Shown: one piece after another, positions 1-9,850 of the stretch
Position numbering within the stretch: the first letter of the stretch is position 1
Layout: every line of letters begins with the position of its first letter
DNA from: Hyaloperonospora brassicae
Taxonomy: Eukaryota; Oomycota; Peronosporomycetes; Peronosporales; Peronosporaceae
Reading direction: 5' to 3'
DNA: 64,000 nucleotides
Assembly: GCA_947650285.1 (NCBI GenBank)
Contig: CANTFL010000393.1
Location: 18,125 to 82,124 of the forward strand
Position numbers and translations under genes: made by a program
The notes under the pieces: generated by a model
The model's database searches: none
What the model was told of the DNA's origin: nothing
What the model saw: the letters and a program-made list of their open reading frames with translations, nothing else

Positions 1-101
1 TGGGTCTGACCAAACAAGTGCTCCCTGTCCCACTGGTGTCCAACGGGTGGCCACCAAGTTTCCGATGGTCACATGGTGACTACCAGATAAGGGAGGGGTG
101 A
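1..101 (+). other. 3' internal end of a gypsy element with polypurine tract
   Basis: These bases match, in inverted orientation, positions about 2633-2732, the internal sequence next to the 3' LTR of gypsy element 1. A purine-rich run (about 87-101, ending gggaggggtga) sits directly before an LTR starting TGTAACGGGG. This is the expected polypurine tract, the primer site for plus-strand DNA synthesis. The rest of this + strand element lies to the left of the window. Confidence 0.75.
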
Positions 102-541
102 TGTAACGGGGTAGCCCGTTACATGAAAATGTCATTGAAACAATTTGATAATAAACAATATTAAGTCGAATATTCCTCTAACAATATCACAGATATGGTG
201 ATATTGTTGAGATGACCGAAGGGTCTACTCATTGGTTGATATCGTGATGATATCAATCCACCAATCGCTGCTAGACGCGCTCAATGGGTGGTGAGTAGAC
301 GTCATCATACATTTAGTTATATTGGTATAATTAAGTCAGGACAACAGAAGATTCAAGGAGTTATAGGACTTAATTATATTAATACAGTTTTACTTTTACC
401 AAGAGACTAGTCTGACTACTTAGTCTCCTTTCCTTCCTATGTGTTTCTTAAACACCTAGCAGGGCACTGTCGACCACTGTCGTCAGTGAAGGTATACTCC
501 GTACTGGTCAACCAGTACGTATTCAACAGTGCCCCGTTACA
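102..541 (+). repeat. LTR of gypsy element 1 family (440 bp), + orientation
   Basis: The LTR begins TGTAACGGGG and ends CCCCGTTACA, perfect short terminal inverted repeats of TG...CA type. It is almost identical (about a dozen differences by eye) to the LTR at 9414-9850 but inverted, and more distantly related to 2266-2632, 10998-11433 and 27258-27699. With the polypurine tract before it, it reads as the 3' LTR of a separate + strand insertion. No clear target duplication was seen. Confidence 0.88.
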
Positions 542-1267
542 TCACGGATCTATATGCGCATGTACCGACTCAGGAACAGGGACAAGCACTGCGGTACTTC
601 AGGAGCAAAACAGAGGTCATGCGATTCACCGGTCTTCTTGTGACCGACAGCGAAACACGACTTTACTATGCGCTCGTTTTACGTACGTCCACGCTTTCCT
701 TTGCCCTGAAGAGGGAAGCATACTCGGCTTTGCCGTGCTTGGGTGCAAATGACTGCCACCAACCCCTTGTATCCTCCCCCTGTCGAAAGAGAGCCGCAGC
801 TGCCGAGTTACTTCGGTCCTCGAAACATGGTGTTTGTAGGCGCTATGGCTTTGCCAAAACTAAGACGATGATGCGACTGTAATTTGCCCACGGTCTTTAC
901 AACTAGGAGCATCGACTCTCTATGCACGCGTTGGCGCAACCTTCGCCTCTCAGCATTCCTTCTCTCGGACATCGCGCGCAGCTGTCCAATCAGTCGTGAG
1001 TTTTCCGTGAAGGCCAACGCTCTTCGACAGCAGCAGCTACAGCTGTGTGTTCTCCAATACTTTTCCCTACTCGTTTCTTGGCATACCACGCGCTTTCGGC
1101 GTTCTTTCTCGCAGAGACCGTCCAAGACCCGTTTGGCCCACTCTCACGACATTTGGCGTCAGCGTCGGTCTCTATTAGGACCACCTTCTTCCGCCTGCTC
1201 GCCCGCAAAGCGTCAGGTCTTATTCCACTCTCACCCTTCCAGTACCGAAAGTAGACGCGCACCTCTG
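542..1267. other. GC-rich flank without a convincing gene
   Basis: The sequence between the LTR and the hypothetical ORF at 1268 is GC-rich and has several open frames on both strands. None has a recognisable domain. The + frame that continues into the 1268 ORF is open from 884 but has no ATG before 1268, so it could be an upstream exon or coding remnant. No promoter or RNA gene was recognised. Confidence 0.4.
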
Positions 1268-1843
1268 ATGCGGCTGAGTCTCGAGTCTTCGCGCGAGACT
1301 CTGCACACGTCTTCTGAGCGCTCGGGACCCGCCACATCGTCTCACTCGTCCGCCTTTTGCCCCATCGACGTCGACAGTGAAGACGCGCACGACTCAATAA
1401 ACGACGACGACGACGACGACGACGCCGAGCCCCAATTCGCGCGTGGTCCGCACGTAACTACTACTGCTATGACTGCTTTTAATAGTCGACCGGTACTCCT
1501 AAATCGCTCGGTCGACGACGCTAATCCGAGTCCGGAGAAGCCAAAGAAGGCGCGAGAAACTGTCGATGGAACACGACGAAAAGAACCGCCACGACACACT
1601 CAGCGCAGCAGCGAAAGGAGCCATAAATACGACACAAAGGGCGTCTGTCGCCCGAGCGTTGTTGACCCGTCGCCTGACCATCAGTGGCAGCTCAATATTT
1701 TGAAATGGACGACTTTGATCACAACTTTGACAATCAAAATATTATTTGCCATTAGTATAGATGGTAGACCAATTATTGATTTTCATATCTATATAGCTTT
1801 TACGCGGTCCAGTATGGTTCAGGTTTGCTGCGAATCCGATTGA
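1268..1843 (+). CDS. Hypothetical Ser/Arg-rich protein with poly-Asp tract, possibly a gene fragment
   Basis: I do not recognise this protein. The frame is open from 884; the first ATG is at 1268 and gives 191 residues. The sequence is rich in Ser, Arg and Asp, with a run of eight Asp encoded by a (GAC)n stretch at about 1403-1424, followed by a basic SPEKPKKARE segment. Such charged, low-complexity composition suggests a disordered, possibly nuclear protein. Around 1690 the base composition changes abruptly from GC-rich to AT-rich, and the last 50 or so codons look non-coding. A real gene may therefore end, splice or be truncated there. The ORF lies between two LTRs of the same family, so it may be a host fragment caught between insertions. 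Confidence 0.3.
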   Translation: MRLSLESSRETLHTSSERSGPATSSHSSAFCPIDVDSEDAHDSINDDDDDDDAEPQFARGPHVTTTAMTAFNSRPVLLNRSVDDANPSPEKPKKARETVDGTRRKEPPRHTQRSSERSHKYDTKGVCRPSVVDPSPDHQWQLNILKWTTLITTLTIKILFAISIDGRPIIDFHIYIAFTRSSMVQVCCESD

Positions 1844-2265
1844 TAGGACTAGAACAAATTTATTTGTTTGCTGTGAATTCGATTGCTAGGGATAGAAATA
1901 ATTAGTTTCAGGAAGTTTTGATATATCTTGTCGGAACAAAGGTAGGAATATGTTCTATTATCATACAAGTTCTAAGTCCAAGTCACATTATGTTTTATAT
2001 CGTAAAGATTTTGACAAGGTTGACACCTGTATAATTTCTTTCATTAATTTGTTTTAAAAAACATATATGTGCGAAACTTCGCTAATTTAATAAAATCACG
2101 AAGATCATCATGAAGCTTATTTGGATAATCGACAGATGCTAAGTCAGACGTCCAAATTACAAATGCTAAACTATATTAAACCCTCGAACACGCTAAAACA
2201 AGACCACAGAGGAGTAATAGGAGTATTTGGTCGTTTTCACCAGCAAACACAGAGTCGGTGATATC
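1844..2265. other. AT-rich non-coding stretch
   Basis: AT-rich DNA lies between the hypothetical ORF and the 3' LTR of element 1. I see no ORF, repeat or RNA gene in it. Confidence 0.5.
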
Positions 2266-2632
2266 TGTAACGGGGCACTGGTGACAACGTTCTGGTCCAC
2301 CAGTACCGAACTAACTTCCACTGACAACAGTGAATATCAGTGCCCTGCTAAGTGTTGCACCAACACAGAGGAAGGAAAGGAGACTAAATCAACACTCTAG
2401 TCTTTGGTGAAAGCAAAACTGATATTTTATAAATTAAGTCCTATTAATCCTGTGTCTCTGTCTGTCCTGACTTAATAACATTTATCTAACGAAACGTATA
2501 CTAACGTGTACCCACCACCTTCAACGAACTCAATATAGTTAGTTGTATTGTTGAAAGAATGTTCAACGTAATATTCTTCATTGTGATTATTATCCTTAGT
2601 GACAATATTATGTAACGGGCTACCCCAATACA
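2266..2632 (-). repeat. 3' LTR of element 1 (367 bp, diverged)
   Basis: It starts TGTAACGGGG and ends in a degenerate CCCCAATACA. It shares blocks with the 5' LTR (for example the aggaaaggagact motif and the ttaagtcct block) but is about 70 bp shorter and substantially diverged. On the minus strand it directly follows the G-rich polypurine tract. Confidence 0.8.
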
Positions 2633-2643
2633 CCCCCCCTTTA
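2633..2643 (-). other. Polypurine tract of element 1
   Basis: On the minus strand this reads as A and G only (aaaggggggg), immediately before the 3' LTR. It is the expected plus-strand primer site and matches the tract at about 87-101 in the inverted copy. Confidence 0.7.
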
Positions 2644-2938
2644 CTGAGTCTCACCGAGTGGCTATCGAATTTTGTGGCCACCCGTTGGTAGCCAACGGGA
2701 CGGGGAGCACTTGTTGATCAGACCCATTTATTCTGACTTTGACTTGCATAGTTAACATGCCTATGCGGCTTCATTCAAAGACGACACATTATGCTACTGC
2801 CCAGCCTCTGCGGCAGACGATTCGTCGTCTGCTGCTCGTTCTCTGCCTGCGGCAAGTGTTGCTGCAGACGCATGTGCTATCGCACCTTATGCACATAGCG
2901 ACTTCGAGATAGGGGTCGTCTACTCTAACAAGTCAAAT

Positions 2939-4257
2939 GTGTCTGACTCAGAAAAGTCTTTAGAGGCATCACGCTCACCTGCGGTGCCTCGTTCATCAAG
3001 AGATCTGTCGAACGAACGGACTCGCTACATGCGTCACTGTCTGTTCGGCAGTGATGATGAATACGTTGATGAGTATGATAACTCATCACAACAGTCAACT
3101 TGTGCGCCTTCGCACGTGAGCGTTGACGATGGCGCGAGCCGTCGTCGTATTTAAGCCCGTGGTATCGGCAAAGGTACTACGTCAAAGCATGATGAGATAA
3201 AGCCGTGGCGATTGCTTGAATCGATCATCAATAGCTTGTCAATACCATTTAATTCCCTTATTAATTGCGAGCTAACTCCATGGCTTTAGTTCCAACGCGA
3301 AGAACTTTCGCGCTGAAGAAGACTATTATCTCGATGCTTTTTTCAATTATTAATGGTACTACGTTAACCAAAAGCGAGGCCTTGTGAGACAGTACGCCTC
3401 AAGTTTGAAAAGAGAACGCCAATCGGTGCTAGGTACCGGTTGCATCGTTTGTCGAGAAAGGCAGGCATTTCTTGCCTCACTTAAGGTGATCCTTGTGCGA
3501 GTTGTGTTGACAACTCGCAGCGTGCATATAGGGACGTGTATTCCCCTTTGTTTGCCCTGGGGAAGGGCAAACATCTCGGCTGAGATGCGGGACGCGATAA
3601 CAAACTTGCAAAGCGTCAACAAGCGCCAAAAAGCGTGTTTACCGATGGGCCCTCGGACCTATAGGCAGAGTCTCGTCGTACTGGTCGACGAGACCCTCAA
3701 CATCAGCCATCAGCTGGTACCAAGGATCTCAGCTGTCATTCGATGGCGAACACCCCCGCCAGCGGACAAGGTAACTTGTATGCTCCCCGTTATTCATGCG
3801 GTGGCTCAAGATACGCCCCACGTGAAAGCGTCGACCACCGTGACAATCCACAAGTGGTTACTATGATGGTGGAAAGATAAGGTCCGGCTCAGCTGCCGGG
3901 CCTGCAGGAACCTTTCGGTAACCATGAACGTTAGCTGACCGAGTTGAGGGAGGACGTCGATTGAGAGCACGATCGTCGACAAGACTTGTTGTCGAGTGTA
4001 CGACGGCTCCGTACCGATCCGAAGAAGGACCGATCGGAATTCGCATTCACTCAGCTTGAGAACGAACGCGAAATGGTCGCTTGCACGATGGGCTAGAGGC
4101 GTCCTGTCAAGAGCATGCGTCACTGAAGGACCAACTTGAAAGTTTGGTCCGTGATCACAAGAATCGGTTGGGGATTCTTGAGCGTGGCTTTTATCTCCGC
4201 TCTCAAAAAAGGTCCTGTACTGATATTACGGGCGGAGATGACCAACGTAAAATGTAG
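2939..4257 (+). pseudogene. Antisense accessory ORF of element 1 (AS-ORF1), decayed
   Basis: The plus strand, opposite to pol, reads as a decayed protein gene. It opens with 71 Ser/Asp-rich residues (2939-3154), then a stop. A following segment reads SNAKNFRAEEDYYLDAFFNY, a stop, then WYYVNQKRGLVRQYASSL and a CxxC motif (GCIVCRERQ) at about 3300-3500. From about 3935 to a stop at 4255-4257 it reads as charged, heptad-like helices such as FTQLENEREMVA and ASLKDQLESLVRDHKNRLG. At least five stops and two frame changes break it. Its 3' end overlaps the 3' end of integrase (minus-strand stop at 4226-4228), and 3649-3857 is simultaneously antisense to the chromodomain. I know no family with certainty. 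The parallel frames in elements 2 and 4 argue against chance. Confidence 0.6.
3649..3857 (-). pseudogene. Chromodomain at pol C-terminus of element 1
   Basis: The minus strand reads PLVDCHGGRRFHVGRILSHR, then SYLVRWRGCSPSNDS, a TGA, then DPWYQLMADVEGLVDQYDET. This is the layout of a chromodomain: beta strands with an xVxRI entry, the YLVRWRG core with its first conserved Trp, then the C-terminal helix. The TGA falls where family members usually have the second conserved Trp (an aromatic-cage residue), so a TGG-to-TGA change is likely. Chromodomains of chromovirus integrases direct insertion to marked chromatin. The segment is separated from integrase by a decayed linker. Confidence 0.75.
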
Positions 4258-5841
4258 GATGCGTGCGCATCCTAAGAAACATCTCAATCGTGTATGCATT
4301 GCCCTTGCGGTGCAACACACGAATGGGACCAATGTATTTCGGCAGTGATTTACTACTGCCGACATTAGTGACTACATGTCCAGGTAAGTTTACCGTAGAC
4401 AGTAGTACTAGGTCGTTAACCTTAAATAAAAGAACATTTGCTCTTCCATTCTTGTCTTCGTTCCGTTTCTGGCGGTCCACCGCATTTGCGATGGAGTCCT
4501 GAACAAAACGGACTACCGCCTCTCGAGTCAGCAGGAAGTTCTCTGCTGACTCTTTGTTTTGTCTTTCAGTGCGCTTCGTGCGCACTGCTAAGAGATCGTT
4601 CTCTTCTTCAACAAGGGTGTATTCTTCCTCGCTGGAATAATCATTGACGATGCTGAATATCCCAGCATCGTCATCGTTGTCAGATGTAGCAGCAGCGTCA
4701 TCGCTACTGCTAAGCTCGATTTCCTCGATGTCGACGTTGTCGACATCGGCATCAAACGTATCGGCGTGAGCGGTGATACGTGATGAGCAAGAGCCAAAAC
4801 GGTTTTTGCTCGAGCGAGTCCCTCCCCTCCTTAACTCAGAGTCACTCTATATGAGGGCGGGAATACGTGGGTGGCGTAAGCCATTCACGTAGAACGTTGT
4901 ATGCGTTGTGGACGCATGCACGGAGTTGTTGATGGCAAACTCAACCATCGGCAAGAACTCACTCCAATGTGTAAAGGGGTGGACGTATCCACGAAGAATT
5001 TCTTCGAGGACACGGTTCACCCGTTCAGTCTGACCATCCGTTTTGGGATGATCAGAGGTTGACAATTTCAACCGTGTTCCCAATGTGCGGAACACGGATT
5101 GCCAAAACGCCGCCGTGAACCGAGGGCCACGGTCGGATACGAGTTCACGGTGTAAACCGTGGAGTCGAAACACATTGTCGATAAAGACACGCGCACAGCC
5201 GTGGGCGTTAATAAATTCTGGGACCGCAGCAAGATGTACCATCTTGCTTAAACGATCCACAAACACAAGAATAACATTGTTCTTGTTAGTGTCTTCGGGA
5301 ACCCGAAGACAAAGTCCATCGACACGGACTCCCAACACTCTGCCGGGACCGGCAGAGGTTGTATCGGTGCACGGGACGAAGGGCTAGGCTTTACCCGTTG
5401 ACAGACCTCGCAAGAACGAATGTACTTGCGGACAAACTGATACTGGCGGGGCCAGTAAAAGGCACGACTGACCGTGAGGTAAGTCTTTTCTCGTCCATGA
5501 TGCCCGCCAGACGGCGCATCGTGATATTCGAACATGATGCGTAATCGCAATTCATCATGATCGGGAACGACGACACGAGGCGTGTCGTCGGCAACTGCTG
5601 TATAGTACAGCAGGCCATTGCGAGTCGTGTACCGATCCAAAGAGGAACGGTACAGAGCCGGCAAATCCGACAAGGATTTCCGGGATGGGTTCGCAAGATG
5701 ACCCATAAAACGGAGGAGATTCGTGTCTCCTGCGTATGATTTCCGCACGTCGTCGAGTAAAGGTGACGACGGCACACTGATGGACAGTGTCGCAACAGTG
5801 GGCAAAGCCTCACTGTTGACTCGGGACGTTGGCTCGAAGTC
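4226..5841 (-). pseudogene. Integrase of element 1 (zinc-binding, DDE core, GPF/Y-like end)
   Basis: The integrase inserts the cDNA copy into chromosomes. On the minus strand an HHCC-type zinc-binding region ends IRSCEVCQRVK (about 5400). The catalytic core has an Asp in SMDFVFGFPK, a frame change at about 5300, then VFVDRLSKMVHLAAV, the second Asp in LVSDRGPRF and the Glu in DGQTERVNRVLEE (4847-5338). After another break, 4226-4585 carries the C-terminal region with KYIGPIRVLHRKGNAYTIEM and HPTFYVGHLRP, a GPF/Y-like module, ending in a stop. All three DDE residues are visible, but they are in different frames, so the product would not be made whole. Confidence 0.85.
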
Positions 5842-6490
5842 GGGCCGACGTGACAACGCATCACCGACGACATTAAGTCGTCCTGGATTGTACTCCACGT
5901 AGAAGCAATATTCTTCGAAGAAAGACAGCCACCTCGCCATTCGTTGCGAGAGGTGTGGACTGTTTACGGCCGTGCGTAGTGACGCATGGTTCATATAGAC
6001 GATGAACGGTCTATCTCTTGGGAGATAGACCCGGAACTTAGCCAGTGCATACTTCATGGCAAGTAGTTCCTTGTCATGCACTGGGTAATTGCGTTCAGCT
6101 CGTGTGCATCTACCGCGATTGATAGCAGACGACGGGCTCTGCGCCGTCTGTGTCATACCGCATCAACGCACAGCCGATAGCAAAATCGCTGGCGTCACAG
6201 ACCACATGAAAAGGTCTGTTCTGATCTGCAATCGCCAAGATGGGCGATTGCATCAAGATTTTCTTGATGCTTTCAAAGGAACGCTGGCAGTCAGCGCTCC
6301 ATGACCACTTCACATCTTTCTTGAGCAAGCAAGAAAGATGAACAGTCATCTCGGCGTAATTGCTCGAGTACTTGTGCAAGTACGCCGCTAGCCCAAGGAA
6401 CTTACGAAGTCCCTTGATATCGACTGAAACAGGCCAGTCTGTGATTGGTTTAATCCTTTCCAGATCAGGACGTACGCCATTCTTACCCAC
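5842..6490 (-). pseudogene. RT thumb and RNase H of element 1
   Basis: 6110-6490 reads GKNGVRPDLERIKPITDWPV, the end of the RT connection typical of gypsy elements, then a segment with CDASDFAIGCALMR, the start of the reverse-transcriptase RNase H. A frame change leads into ERNYPVHDKELLAMKYALAK and SPHLSQRMARWLSFFEEY, the rest of RNase H. The motif that in this family normally reads TDHASL appears as MNHASL, so a catalytic Asp is replaced by Asn. Element 2 retains the Asp at the same place. RNase H removes template RNA during reverse transcription. Confidence 0.82.
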
Positions 6491-7815
6491 GATGCATCTA
6501 AGAAGTTATATTTCGCAAGTCGCTAATATACACTTCTTGGGGTTGGCGTTTCAATTATGCTTGCGCATAATTTAACTTACCTGATGTACGTGTGTTCTGT
6601 GAACTTTAAATTTTCCGTTTTTCCGCTCATATCCCGTCTATGAACAAACACCTGTCAAAATAACTCGACGCGACCCTTGCACCGTTATCAACAAATTTGT
6701 TACAAATCTGTTGAATGTTTTAGGGGCGTTACTAAGCCCCTGTGACATCACTAGCCACTCCCACAGCATACCGCTGGGGGTGCTCAATGCCGTGTACGGG
6801 ATGTCCCGTTCACGCATGAGGATCATATAGAAGCCTTCCATCATATACATGGACGAGAAGATGGTGCTCTTTGACATACGATGGCATGATTTTATATTAT
6901 ATTACATCTATGATTACGTCCTTACTCGGTATCGGCGTCTGAACCGGTACCGTTGAAGCATTCAACTTGTTGAAATTCCTGCACAAACCGCCATCCTCAT
7001 GTGGCCTTTTCAACACAGGAAGTCGGAGAGATGTGAGGGGAAGTTGATAACCTTACATGGCCTGCTGGAAAGCGATCGGCAAAGAACTTGTCGATCGCTA
7101 GGACTTGTTCACGAGGCAGTGGCCACTGCTTCATGACACAGTACTTCGAGCCCGGCTTGAGCTCGATCTCGTGTCGAGTGCCTTTGTCCTTAGGCAAATC
7201 GCATGGTAAGGATTCAGGGAACACATCCTTGAATTCGATCAAATCCTTATACAAAGGATTTGCCTGAAGTGACTCCCAGGATTGAGATTCATATCTCTCA
7301 ATCCGAGTCTTCTCATCGATGAAACTTTCGTCCATCGATGAACTGCTGAGAACCCTCTCGGTCTCAGTAAACATCGTTGCCGACCGAATATCGGTAACGT
7401 ACTCGTCCTTTGCGACGAGTACACAGATCTGCTTGACTTTGCCACTGCGCAGATCGCGCAAGAACCATTTCGGTTCTTGCGTCGGCAGTTGAATTATCTC
7501 CGAAGCTAACTTCGGAGGCGCAACTAAATCAAGCGTGTAAGCGCCTACGCTTGATCGATCACTAACCAAGACATTCAGTGTCTCGATTACCTCCTGGAAA
7601 ATCACATCCACAGGATCTGGAAGAGTTTTCGCCACAATGTAGTGATCATCTACATTGTGTTCTTGTACAGTCGTGCAAACGACCGTACCACAAGTGAGGC
7701 CATCGCACTCGCTCGCAGTACACCCACGTAAGTTTGGGCGTTCCAAGATATTCGTCAGGTGATTATCTGAGGAACAAGTAGCAGTTATCGTGACCGATCG
7801 ATACTGCCAACTCAC
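6491..7815 (-). pseudogene. Reverse transcriptase of element 1
   Basis: 6997-7815 carries the linker and N-terminal RT region, with KGTRHEIELKPGSKYCVMKQ and WPLPREQVLAIDKFFADRFP. 6638-6877 carries the palm: FSSMYMMEGFYMILMRERDI and TPSGMLWEWLVMSQGLSNAP. The active-site motif, YxDD in the family, reads SYFDRC in one frame (about 6650), so the second catalytic Asp is lost and the frame is broken there. The segment 6491-6637 continues as a scrambled remnant, including VHRRDMSGKTENLK. The enzyme copied the element RNA into DNA; this copy cannot. Confidence 0.85.
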
Positions 7816-7871
7816 CCTTAACTCGAATCTCCTGTGCCAAGGAAACCCTAAGGTGACGTCGAACTTTTATT

Positions 7872-8162
7872 CTAGGTCAAGCACGATAAAATCATCATCG
7901 TACTGTTCGCCTTTAACGTGTAGTGGATTCCGACTACACGTTTTTTCACAGTGATCGACGCGCCTGCCGCTAGGCGCACCGTCATCTTCGTTGGAGGGAT
8001 CTCCCGCTCCACGAAGTTAAAACTTTTTGCCTCTAGCGACTGGCGACGAACAAAATTGTTCAACGCCCCACATTCGACTAGGGCGCGAAGTGACAAGTCT
8101 TTTGTCACTTCGAACTTCAAGGTGATGAGAGACACATCATTACCAGATGCAGAGACACACAA
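7872..8162 (-). pseudogene. Aspartic protease of element 1
   Basis: Retroviral-type protease cleaves Gag and Pol. The segment reads LRALVECGALNNFVRRQSL. In this family the active-site motif is D(S/C)GA, and here the catalytic Asp is replaced by Glu (ECGA). Element 2 retains LLDSGATNNFFR at the equivalent position. The downstream part has the hydrophobic strand pattern of the protease fold (MTVRLAAGASITV) but ends early by frameshift. Confidence 0.75.
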
Positions 8163-8264
8163 AATTTGTGTGTCGAAAGCAACCCATTTTTAGGAAATTG
8201 GAAAATTCTCTTGATGTTGCTGGATCAGTAGGGCGCTCCGCCCCTACTGATCCCGACCGTTTTT

Positions 8265-9363
8265 TTATGATCCACTTCGCTGTTGCGACTTCGCAACAGC
8301 AACGGAGCCTCGCCCTCCAGTTATTCTTGCTGGTTGGTGAATACTGCGCTCAGCACCGCGAGGTTCTGAGCGGGGGACACTGCATTCATATGCGTAGTGT
8401 CCCAGTTTGTGACAGCGATGGCATCTCACCATTCGCTTGTCATTCGCAGGGCGAGGTTTCTCGCCCTCGACTTGACAGAGGTCCATTGGTTCTGGACCTC
8501 CGACTGCTAATCGTCTCTGTGGACGATGCGGGGTTCAGTAGCGTGAGACTGCCTCACACTATGATGTTCTCGCTCCTCTGCAAAGATTGACTCTTAGAGC
8601 GTCTTTAGCTCTCCGCGGAAGAGGTGGTCGCTAACGAGACCGTCTGAAAGCCCTTGAATGAAGATTTTGATCAACACAAACTCACTTACAGGGTTCACTA
8701 CCATGCAGCTTGCAAGGTAGCGTACGTGCTGAGCGTAAGCGTAAACCTTACGCTTATCCTGTTTAATTCTGAGGAGTTCAGATAGTGTTCTGAACTCTGC
8801 TCTGGGCGGCTCGAACGTCTCACTGAGCAGGGTCTTGAAGACATCTAACGACCCAAACACATTTGGGTCGTGCAACTTGAGGTTCAGGGCCCAAGCTCTG
8901 GCTTCTCCTGCCAGATTAGATTGAGCGAATGAGACTTGCATTCGCTCATCGTCGATGCGACGACCATCAATGGTAGCGTCCAGCTCGACGAATTACGTCA
9001 ACAGGGAGTCTTCCTCGACTCCCCGATACTTGGAGACCATTAGTGTTAGAGACTCCCATCGACGCTCACGCGTCGGCTCTGCGGACTGAGACTGTTGTTG
9101 TCTCAGTGCTTCGGTCCGCTGGTGATCTTGTCGTTGTAACAAGGTCACCTGCACTCACGACTCATCAAGTTCTCGTTGCAAGAACTTGCTAATGACGGCA
9201 TGTTGCTGGTCCCTATCCCTTGAGGATAGCGTGGCCCTATGGCTTCCTCGCCAACGGTCAAACTCATTCGTTCGATCGTACTCCATTCGATGTCACTCAA
9301 ATAGGAGTAGCTCTCACGGGTTCTGTGAAAGCTGTCGCCATCTACTTCGTTCAACATGTTCAT
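8265..9363 (-). pseudogene. Gag of element 1 with CCHC zinc knuckle
   Basis: Gag forms the virus-like particle and binds element RNA. Three minus-strand segments are visible: an N-terminal part (9145-9363), the retrotransposon gag core (8594-8941, with NLAGEARAWALNLKLHDP, then FKTLLSETFEPPRAEFRTLS and LLRIKQ), and a C-terminal part (8265-8486) with a zinc knuckle CHRCHKLGHYAYEC, an intact CX2CX4HX4C. Frameshifts separate the parts. Gag lies directly downstream of the 5' LTR and primer site, as expected. Confidence 0.82.
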
Positions 9364-9398
9364 GTTGGGCGATGGGGTTGTGGTCCTTGGACGGACTA

Positions 9399-9411
9399 CA
9401 AAGTGCTACCA
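9399..9411 (-). other. Primer binding site of element 1
   Basis: Two bases inside the 5' LTR, the minus strand reads TGGTAGCACTTTG. It starts with TGG, the complement of the universal CCA tRNA end, and TGGTAGCA resembles the complement of an initiator Met tRNA 3' end. The same layout (CC spacer then TGGTAG) occurs in element 2 at about 32460-32471. Confidence 0.6.
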
Positions 9412-9413
9412 GG

Positions 9414-9850
9414 AGTAAGGGGGCACTGTTGAATTCGTACTGGTTGACCAGTACGGAGTATACTTTCACTGACGACAGTGGTCGACAGTGCCCTGCTAGG
9501 TGTTTAAGAAACACATAGGAAGGAAAGGAGACTAAGTAGTCAGACTAGTCTCTTGGTAAAAGTAAAACTGTATTAATATAATTAAGTCCTATAACTCCTT
9601 GAATCTCATGTTGTCCTGACTTAATTATACCAATATAACTAAATGTATGATGACGTCTACTCACCACCCATTGAGCGCGTCTAGCAGCGATTGGTGGGTT
9701 GATATCATCACGATATCAATCAATGAGTAGACCCTTCGGTCATCTCAACAATATCACCATGTATGTGATATTGTGAGAGGAATATTCGACTTAATATTGT
9801 TTATTGTCAAATTGTTTCAATGACATTATCATGTAACGGGCTACCCTGTA
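9414..9850 (-). repeat. 5' LTR of element 1 (437 bp)
   Basis: It is nearly identical to the inverted LTR at 102-541, but its terminal repeats are mutated (agtaaggggg at one end, ccctgta at the other). On the minus strand it lies directly upstream of the primer binding site and gag. Its TATA-like and AT-rich blocks could hold the promoter, but none was identified with confidence. Confidence 0.85.

Larger units (their letters stand above)
2266..9850 (-). mobile_element. Ty3/gypsy chromovirus, element 1, decayed
   Basis: A full-length LTR retrotransposon is read on the minus strand: 5' LTR 9414-9850, primer binding site, gag, protease, reverse transcriptase, RNase H, integrase with a GPF/Y-like C-terminus, chromodomain, polypurine tract (2633-2643) and 3' LTR 2266-2632. 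The order protease-RT-RNase H-integrase is that of Ty3/gypsy, and the chromodomain places it with chromoviruses. The coding parts are broken by stops and frameshifts, and several catalytic residues are changed, so the copy is dead. Its two LTRs differ clearly, which suggests age or exchange of an LTR. An opposite-strand reading frame lies at 2939-4257. No target duplication was recognised. Confidence 0.9.

Noticed and set aside
990..1397. Minus-strand 135-codon frame as a gene
   Set aside because: It mirrors the + frame in a GC-rich stretch, its composition is dominated by Arg, Ala and Ser, and there is no domain.
3861..4123. Minus-strand open frames as part of the pol-chromodomain linker gene
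   Set aside because: Open but with weak protein character; the plus strand over the same bases has clear heptad-like helices. I describe it only as a decayed linker.
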